Below are positions 63,319 through 64,000 of a stretch of 64,000 nucleotides of DNA, one piece after another. A program made the position numbers and the translations under genes. The notes below the pieces were generated by a model that was given only the letters and a program-made list of their open reading frames with translations, was not told the origin of the DNA and ran no database searches. Source of the stretch: Streptomyces vinaceus (GTDB lineage Bacteria; Actinomycetota; Actinomycetes; Streptomycetales; Streptomycetaceae); assembly GCF_008704935.1 (NCBI RefSeq), contig NZ_CP023692.1:1736001-1800000 (forward strand), written 5' to 3'. Numbering within the stretch: position 1 is the stretch's first letter; every line of letters starts with the position of its first letter.

Positions 63319-64000
63319 GTGGTCGAGCAGCACACTCCGCGATCTCTGATCGTCACGTTCTACGGCGCCTACGGGCGGTCCTTCGAGGGACCGGTCCCGG
63401 TGTCCGCGCTTGTCCGCCTGTTGGGGGCGGCCGGCGTGGACGCCCCGTCGGTCCGCTCGTCGGTGTCCCGGCTGAAGCGGCGCGGCTTCCTGCTGCCCCA
63501 GCGCGCCGCGGACGGCTCGGCGGGGTACGCGCTCTCCGCGGAGGCCCGGCAGCTGCTGGACGACGGCGACCGGCGGATCTACGGGCAGCGGGGCGCGGAC
63601 CCGGCGGGGGAATGGCTGCTGGCGGTGTTCTCCGTACCGGAGCAGGAACGGCACAAGCGGCACCTGCTGCGCTCGCGGCTCGCGCGCCTGGGCTTCGGCG
63701 CGGTGGCGCCGGGGGTGTGGATCGCCCCGGCCCACCTGTACGAGGAGACCGGGCACACCCTGGACCGGCTGCACCTGACGGCGTACGTGGAGCTGTTCCG
63801 CGGCGGCCACCTGGGCTTCGCCCCGACCGCCGACGCGGTGGCCCGGTGGTGGGACCTGACCTCGCTGGCCAAGCAGCACGAGGAATTCCTCGACCTGCAC
63901 GAGCCGGTGCTGCGCGCCCTGCAGTCGGGCCCGGCCCCCACCGCGGAGGAGGCCTACCGCGGCTACCTGCTCGCCCTGGACACCTGGCGGCGCCTGCCGT
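63319..64000 (+). CDS. PaaX-family transcriptional regulator, 3' truncated by the window
   Basis: At least 227 residues, open to the window end. The N-terminus has the PaaX winged-helix opening PRSLIVTFYGAYGR followed by LGAAGVDAPSVRSSVSRLKRRGFL, then a PaaX C-terminal body (WLLAVFSVPEQERHKRHLLRSRLARLGFGAVAPGVWIAP). PaaX represses phenylacetate genes and responds to the CoA thioester. GTG at 63319, 22 nt after the ligase gene, has no Shine-Dalgarno. It probably controls the ligase and the acyl-CoA dehydrogenase pair. Confidence 0.82.
   Translation, partial: MVEQHTPRSLIVTFYGAYGRSFEGPVPVSALVRLLGAAGVDAPSVRSSVSRLKRRGFLLPQRAADGSAGYALSAEARQLLDDGDRRIYGQRGADPAGEWLLAVFSVPEQERHKRHLLRSRLARLGFGAVAPGVWIAPAHLYEETGHTLDRLHLTAYVELFRGGHLGFAPTADAVARWWDLTSLAKQHEEFLDLHEPVLRALQSGPAPTAEEAYRGYLLALDTWRRLP

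Overview
The window is high-GC actinobacterial chromosome, almost certainly Streptomyces. Start codons are often GTG or TTG, codon third positions are nearly all G or C, secreted proteins carry Tat or lipoprotein signals, and several neighbourhoods match ones I recall from S. coelicolor (dxs, xylFGH, rok7B7, ngcEFG, aconitase, MurA-like). No rRNA, tRNA, IS element, CRISPR array or phage block was seen. Coding density is high; the only gene-free stretch over 300 bases is 18764-19368, read here as a regulatory leader.

Region 1 (1-10.2 kb) is a cell-wall polymer locus. It holds a truncated beta-propeller protein of the 'teichoic acid biosynthesis protein C' type, a TagF-like polymerase, a fused cytidylyltransferase/SDR enzyme predicted to make CDP-ribitol, an SGNH hydrolase, an Ig-like-domain protein and a TarS-like glycosyltransferase. 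A second propeller protein follows on the opposite strand. An LCP ligase preceded by an ECF sigma-E-type promoter completes the set.

Region 2 (10.2-26.2 kb) has an amino acid permease, dxs, and a xylose-type ABC operon with its ROK repressor. An mgtA-mgtC magnesium operon follows, with a 13-codon leader ORF and alternative hairpins in its leader. Next is the ngcEFG N-acetylglucosamine/chitobiose importer with a DasR-like site over its promoter. Region 3 (26.5-37.3 kb) has aconitase with an iron-box-like dyad, a LacI regulator, a Tat amidohydrolase, a MurA-like enzyme fused to an HTH domain, a cytochrome P450 and a DHA2 efflux pump.

Region 4 (37.4-59.2 kb) is the most interesting part. It looks like an integrated collagen-to-hydroxyproline utilisation island: secreted M9 collagenase, Xaa-Pro aminopeptidase, S9 (DPP-IV-like) prolyl peptidase, a five-gene peptide ABC importer, two proline-racemase-family epimerases, a three-part FAD/[2Fe-2S] D-hydroxyproline dehydrogenase, a DapA-family deaminase, a pyrroline-2-carboxylate reductase-like protein, an SMP-30 lactonase and a GntR/FCD regulator. 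An 11-bp dyad, AATGTCACATT, recurs with 0-3 mismatches at six promoters of this region, including the regulator's own. In two promoters it lies inside the 17-bp -35/-10 spacer of an almost identical 32-nt cassette. I infer a local GntR regulon covering polymer digestion, uptake and catabolism. The final dehydrogenase step to 2-oxoglutarate is not encoded in the window. A HAD phosphatase gene in the region is frameshifted.

Region 5 (59.3-64 kb) has a secreted Asn/Trp- and Gly-rich protein, a RidA/acyl-CoA dehydrogenase pair, a divergent acyl-CoA ligase, and a PaaX-family regulator that runs off the window end.
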